A stretch of 64,000 bases of DNA, from positions 372,001-436,000 of the forward strand of contig JADJOY010000003.1 of the NCBI GenBank assembly GCA_016713535.1, in the 5' to 3' direction. The notes below the pieces were generated by a model. That model was given only the letters and a program-made list of their open reading frames with translations, searched no databases and had not been told where the DNA came from. Every line of letters starts with the position of its first letter. Position 1 is the first letter of the stretch. Shown here piece by piece: positions 62,797-64,000 of the stretch. The stretch comes from Deltaproteobacteria bacterium (GTDB lineage: Bacteria; JADJOY01). The translations under genes were made by a program, and so were the position numbers.

Positions 62797-63508
62797 GTGA
62801 CCGCGATACATTCGGCGACCCTCCCGATCCAACCGTTCAAGGAAGTCGGATGCCTCGATGCGCTCGAGCCGTCCGTGATCCGCTCACTCGAGCAGCGCGC
62901 CGAGAAGCTCAGGTTCCCGCGCGGCTCGGTGTTCCGTCGTCAGGGCGACGTCGACCCCGCCATCTACGTCCTCACGGAGGGCCGCGTGCGCCTCTACCGG
63001 CTCTCGGAGGAGGGGCGTGAGCAGACGCTGTGGATGCTCGGCACCGGCCAGTGTTTCTGCTTCAGCTCGGTCCACCACTGCTTGCCGAGCCCGTATTCGG
63101 TGGAGTGCCTGAGCGACGTGGCGTTGGTCCGGGTCTCGGCCGACCAGTGTCGCGAGCTGCTCGCCGGGGACGCGCGCTTCGACGCCGGGGTGATCCGCTG
63201 CCTCGCCGGGCGCGTCGGCGAGCTCGCGCGTCTCACCGGAGTCGCTCGCGTGCGAGCCGGTGCGGCGCCGCCTCGCAGGAGTGCTCGTCGACCTCGCCGA
63301 GCGTCACGGTCGGCGTGCGCCGGACGGCACGCTGATCGAGGACGTGACCCACGAGATGCTCGCTGGCTCGACGGGCGCCGCGCGCGAGGTGGTGTCGCGG
63401 ACGCTCAAGCGCCTCGAGTCCGAGGGGCTGCTCAGGACCGGTCGTGCGCGGCTCCTGATCCGTGATCTCGAGCGGCTGCGCGGCGAGGCGTCGTCGCAGG
63501 AAGTGTGA
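62797..63508 (+). CDS. CRP/FNR-family transcription regulator (apparent frameshift)
   Basis: About 237 aa. The cyclic-nucleotide-binding-like domain shows LRFPRGSVFRRQGDVDPAIY, VLTEGRVRLYRLSEEGREQT. The canonical cAMP-binding GE..R pair is absent and cysteines are many (QCFCFSSVHHC, VECL), so the signal may be redox or another ligand. The frame breaks near 63238; adding one G leads to GESLACEPVRRRLAGVLVDL. The HTH has AREVVSRTLKRLESEGLL, whose R-E-x3-R equals the CRP residues that contact TGTGA. The GTG at 62797 has GAGGTT 8 bp upstream; GTG 62746 is the alternative. Confidence 0.87.
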
Positions 63509-63564
63509 GCGGAGGGGCTGCGCGCCGCGCGCGCGCGGACGCTGAGCTTCGCTGACGGCGGCGC

Positions 63565-64000
63565 TCAGCTCACCAGCCCGCTCATGTGCAGGGCGAAGCC
63601 GAGGTCGCCCTTGACCTTGAGCCGCCCGGTCACGAACAGAAGCTTCGGGTTTTTCTTCCGCGACAAGAGCTGAAGGAAGTCGTCGAGCGCGACCCGGATG
63701 GTCGCCCGCGGCTCGCTGCTCGCGCCCGGTGCGCCGGGGGTGATCGAGAGCGCGCGGCGGTCGCCCTCGTGGTCGAGGTCGAAGCGCAACGTGCCGCGTG
63801 CGCGCTCCACGATCGCGAGCCGCCTGGGGGTCACGAAGAGCGGCACGAACGCGTCGCGCGAGAGCTCCGAGAGCGTGCCGGTGCGCGCCACCTCGTCCTG
63901 GGTGCGGCGCACGAACACCGCGTCGAAGTCGGGGCGTGAGACCGCGATGGTGAGGCGCGTGTCCGCGGGAGCGCCGCGCTCGACCGCGAGCCTGGAGCGC
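63565..64000 (-). CDS. SCP2 sterol-carrier-like protein (5' end outside window)
   Basis: At least 145 aa, frame open to the right edge. The C-terminal ATIRVALDDFLQLLSRKKNP then KLLFVTGRLKVKGDLGFALH matches the SCP2/sterol-binding fold, which binds lipids or sterols in a hydrophobic tunnel. The upstream part RLTIAVSRPDFDAVFVRRTQ may belong to a first, degenerate SCP2-like unit. It is convergent with the CRP/FNR gene. With the KshA-like Rieske genes it supports a sterol or lipid context. Confidence 0.7.
   Translation of the reverse strand, partial: RSRLAVERGAPADTRLTIAVSRPDFDAVFVRRTQDEVARTGTLSELSRDAFVPLFVTPRRLAIVERARGTLRFDLDHEGDRRALSITPGAPGASSEPRATIRVALDDFLQLLSRKKNPKLLFVTGRLKVKGDLGFALHMSGLVS

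Noticed and set aside
1-64000. CRISPR arrays, tRNA, rRNA genes and transposase genes.
   Set aside because: I saw no regularly spaced repeats, no tRNA/rRNA-like sequence and no transposase or integrase ORF.

Overview
The window is a 64 kb piece of a very GC-rich (about 70 percent), gene-dense bacterial chromosome. It is dominated by one long flagellar and chemotaxis locus, almost all on the minus strand. The gene set and order (fliLMNOPQR-flhB-flhA-flhF-flhG-fliA-flgFGAHIJMNKL, then csrA-fliW-fliC-fliDS, a glycan island, cheX and cheA), several strong sigma54-like and sigma28-like promoter matches, and a Rieske/SCP2 lipid module at the right end fit a deltaproteobacterial or Myxococcota-like Gram-negative. 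The P-ring and L-ring genes flgI and flgH show there is an outer membrane. I cannot name a genus. fliEFGHIJK, flgBCDE and motAB are not in this window.

Layout. 1-2247: cheA, cut by the left edge. 2594-8081: an HDOD protein, a LysM-M23 peptidase, cheX, a hybrid histidine kinase and a CgeB-like glycosyltransferase. 8423-9247: a first flagellin (plus strand). 9678-22326: a flagellin-glycosylation island with a Maf-type transferase, a winged-helix/Rossmann protein, a NeuB-type nonulosonate synthase, a nucleotidyltransferase, two radical SAM enzymes and four glycosyltransferases; many of its genes overlap by 4 bp. 22592-27943: a FliT-like chaperone, fliS, fliD, a second flagellin, a possible leader ORF, a helical protein, fliW and csrA. 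27944-30491: about 2.5 kb with only one gene, an orphan Fis-type HTH protein with a histone-H1-like tail. 30492-50916: the core flagellar operon, including a natural-looking fliR-flhB fusion. 51376-58385: a patatin, a response regulator fused to a GspE/PilB ATPase, a prepilin, an MshEN-only protein and two truncated gene fragments meeting head to head. 58666-64000: a GH1 lipoprotein, two KshA-like Rieske oxygenases behind a CRP-type site and a KstR-like palindrome, a CRP/FNR regulator, and an SCP2 protein cut by the right edge.

How it works together. Sigma54-like promoters precede cheA, the glycosylation genes, maf, fliW and fliL. Sigma28-like promoters precede both flagellins and csrA. This suggests the usual early (sigma54) to late (FliA, held by FlgM) hierarchy, with CsrA-FliW controlling flagellin translation, FliS/FliD exporting and capping it, and Maf plus NeuB glycans decorating it.

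Caution: at least 14 apparent single-base frameshifts break otherwise well-conserved genes, mostly in short G or C runs. Because they hit core flagellar genes (fliW, flgA, flgH) they look more like sequence errors than decay. Affected genes are annotated across the break.
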